From Phycisphaerae bacterium (lineage in GTDB: Bacteria; Planctomycetota; Phycisphaerae; UBA1845), in assembly GCA_029260155.1 (NCBI GenBank), contig JAJDDU010000170.1, positions 1 to 6,568 of the forward strand: a DNA stretch of 6,568 nucleotides. The letters run 5' to 3'. The translations under genes and the position numbers were made by a program. Position 1 is the first letter of the stretch; each line of letters opens with the position of its first letter. This document shows positions 5,151-6,568 of this stretch, piece by piece. The notes below the pieces were generated by a model that saw only the letters and a list, made by a program, of their open reading frames with translations, made no database searches and had not been told where the DNA came from.

Positions 5151-6568
5151 ATGCGGTTGGCTGCGCATCTCTTAAGTCTGGTAGTGTTGGCCGGCGGGGA
5201 TCCGCAGGTTCCGCGGGTGGAGATCACTCCGGTTCTGCACACCGGCGACCCCGCACCGGGAATTCCCGGGGCGACAATGACCCTCTTCCTGCCCCCGCAG
5301 ATCGACGGCGCGGGAAACGTGCTGATCGATGCATTCTACATGCTAGATGGGGGATCGTCCGCCGGCAGAGGGTTGTGGTGTGGCCCGCCGGGAGCGTTGC
5401 AACTCGTCACCTTCACCGGGATGCAGGCGCCCGATCTTGCTCCCGGAGTGGTCATCGACTCCACGGGCGATACTTGGCTGGCCGAGAACGGGTGGATCGG
5501 GTTCAGCGGGCATCTATCGGGGCCTGGCGTCGTGTCCGGTGTCAACGACATCGCCAACTTCATCGGTCAGCCGGGGGACATTCGCAAGGTGCTCCAGGGC
5601 GGGGATCCGGCGCCGGGTCTGGAGCCGGGAACGGTGATCGACGTATCGAGCAGCAACGGCTTGACCCCGTGGCTGAGCGACAACGCCACGCTCCTGGTGA
5701 TCGCCTGGCTCGCAGGCCCGCAGGTCGACGAGATCAACGACCAAGCCATTTGGATCGGCCCGCGCGACGACCTGCAACTCATCTGGCGAAAGGGCATGGA
5801 AGCCCCCGGCACCAACGGCGCCCGATTCGCCTGGCAGGACGGCGTCATGTTCAACGACAATCACGAGATCGCCTTTCGCGGCGGCTTGGTGCGCGAGGGC
5901 GGGATCGATCACAGCAACGACGGCGGTCTTTGGGCGGGCGGCGTGAACGGGCTCGAAATGCTGGCCCGCGAGCTTGAGGAAGCTCCGGGGACGGGCGCAT
6001 GCTACTTTGGTTTCAACCATCCCGCGTTCAATAGCCTGGGAACCGTAATGTTCTCAGCCCTCCTAACCGGCCGGGGGGTAACTTCCGAGAACGACGGCGG
6101 TCTTTGGTCGCTAGCAGGCGAGCAGATGAAGTTGTTGGGGCGGGAGGGAGATTTCGTTCCGGAGATCGGCCCGGGAGTAGAGGTCCAGTCCATCGGTTCT
6201 CCGCATGTGAACGCCTGTGAGAAAGTCCTTTATCGTGTGAAGTACCGTGGGGATTCCATTGATAATTCTAACGCTTGGGCGATGTATTTGGGCGCTCTTG
6301 ACGCCCCGGAGCAGACGCTCCGAGATGGAGATCCCGCTCCCCATTTCGAGGACGGGACCTTGCTCACTTTTGTCGGGGGGATACCGGGATTCGTAGCGAT
6401 GAACGACGTTGGCGACATCATCGCACCCACGGAAATCGCGGGGGAGAACGTGTCAAATGAGAACCAGGTCGTGCTATGGCTGTGGAACCGCGTCCGCGAA
6501 GAGTGGTTCCCGTTGCTTCGGAGCGGGACGACCATCGAGGGGAGGACGCTGTCAATACCGGGACAGCT
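5151..6568 (+). CDS. Secreted tandem-repeat protein, DUF7453-like (NxxGxxxF repeats), cut by right edge
   Basis: From ATG 5151 the frame stays open for 472 codons to the window end with no stop. Residues 1-14 (MRLAAHLLSLVVLA) form a short signal peptide with possible cleavage after A14, so the protein is probably exported. The rest is a tandem repeat of about 60 residues. Units open with a GDPAPG-like turn at about residues 32, 90 (GMQAPDLAPG), 150 (GGDPAPG), 215 (GMEAPG), 274 (RELEEAPG), 331 (REGD), 391 (RDGDPAP) and 457 (RSG). Each continues to an NxxGxxxF-like strand (FNDNHEIAF, FNSLGTVMF, MNDVGDIIA), and two units carry NDGGLW. This matches the repeat type called DUF7453 or choice-of-anchor NxxGxxAF in planctomycete proteins; the name is from memory. 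About eight blade-sized units suggest a beta-propeller (inference). Such proteins often end in a sorting or anchor signal, which is not visible here. Function unknown. Confidence 0.85.
   Translation, partial: MRLAAHLLSLVVLAGGDPQVPRVEITPVLHTGDPAPGIPGATMTLFLPPQIDGAGNVLIDAFYMLDGGSSAGRGLWCGPPGALQLVTFTGMQAPDLAPGVVIDSTGDTWLAENGWIGFSGHLSGPGVVSGVNDIANFIGQPGDIRKVLQGGDPAPGLEPGTVIDVSSSNGLTPWLSDNATLLVIAWLAGPQVDEINDQAIWIGPRDDLQLIWRKGMEAPGTNGARFAWQDGVMFNDNHEIAFRGGLVREGGIDHSNDGGLWAGGVNGLEMLARELEEAPGTGACYFGFNHPAFNSLGTVMFSALLTGRGVTSENDGGLWSLAGEQMKLLGREGDFVPEIGPGVEVQSIGSPHVNACEKVLYRVKYRGDSIDNSNAWAMYLGALDAPEQTLRDGDPAPHFEDGTLLTFVGGIPGFVAMNDVGDIIAPTEIAGENVSNENQVVLWLWNRVREEWFPLLRSGTTIEGRTLSIPGQ
5916..5933 (+). repeat. 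18-nt exact repeat, copy 1, inside the repeat-protein gene
   Basis: AACGACGGCGGTCTTTGG encodes NDGGLW. The identical 18 nt recur at 6090-6107, 174 nt (58 codons) later and in frame. It marks two repeat units that have kept identity at the DNA level. Confidence 0.8.
6090..6107 (+). repeat. 18-nt exact repeat, copy 2, inside the repeat-protein gene
   Basis: Second copy of AACGACGGCGGTCTTTGG, in frame with the copy at 5916-5933 and offset by one repeat unit. Synonymous positions are also identical, which suggests a fairly recent unit duplication, gene conversion or strong codon preference. Confidence 0.8.

Noticed and set aside
4931..5977. 348-codon + strand frame starting with TTG
   Set aside because: It overlaps the signal-peptide repeat protein in another frame, is Arg/Gly-rich shadow sequence and has no Shine-Dalgarno; the frame from 5151 has clear repeats and a strong ribosome binding site.
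5514..6020. 168-codon - strand frame
   Set aside because: Antisense to the repeat protein; no recognisable domain.
1..6568. CRISPR array, tRNA, rRNA, or defence or toxin-antitoxin system
   Set aside because: I saw no regularly spaced short repeats, no tRNA-like or rRNA-like stretch and no protein of those families on either strand.

Overview
The window looks like a chromosomal segment of a GC-rich planctomycete or a relative. The argument rests on protein types: a secreted protein built from about 60-residue GDPAPG / NxxGxxxF / NDGGLW repeats (DUF7453-like, a type abundant in Planctomycetota), a lysine/alanine-rich histone H1-like protein, and an M24 peptidase next to accB. This is inference from recognised families; no marker gene such as rRNA is present.

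Layout. (1) Positions 1-~680 are insertion-sequence debris. The C-terminus of an ISL3-family transposase (+ strand, ends 125) and its terminal inverted repeat (ending about 139) abut the interrupted N-terminal part of a second, unrelated DDE transposase on the - strand (584 to 140). That second gene also carries a frameshift at an A8 tract. The ISL3 element appears to have inserted into it. (2) 680-2050 (-) encodes a 456-residue AAA+ ATPase with an N-terminal winged-helix-like region; all core ATPase motifs are present but its cellular role is not recognised. (3) 2051-2405 is a divergent intergenic region with no convincing gene. (4) 2406-4827 (+) is a compact three-gene cluster with 47-nt gaps: an H1-like basic protein, an M24 metallopeptidase (Xaa-Pro aminopeptidase/prolidase type) and accB, the biotin carboxyl carrier of acetyl-CoA carboxylase. 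The accC gene that often follows accB is not there. (5) 4828-5136 is apparently non-coding and ends in a possible promoter and a strong Shine-Dalgarno. (6) 5151 to the right edge (+) is an open reading frame of 472 codons with no stop inside the window. It has a signal peptide and seven full ~60-residue repeats plus the start of an eighth. It is easily missed because it runs off the end.

Functionally, the central cluster combines a nucleoid-type protein, peptide turnover and fatty-acid synthesis and looks like housekeeping. The left edge is mobile DNA and the right edge is an exported repeat protein. I see no CRISPR array, tRNA, rRNA or recognisable defence system. The least explained items are the winged-helix AAA+ ATPase and the conserved-looking small domain in front of the H1-like tail.
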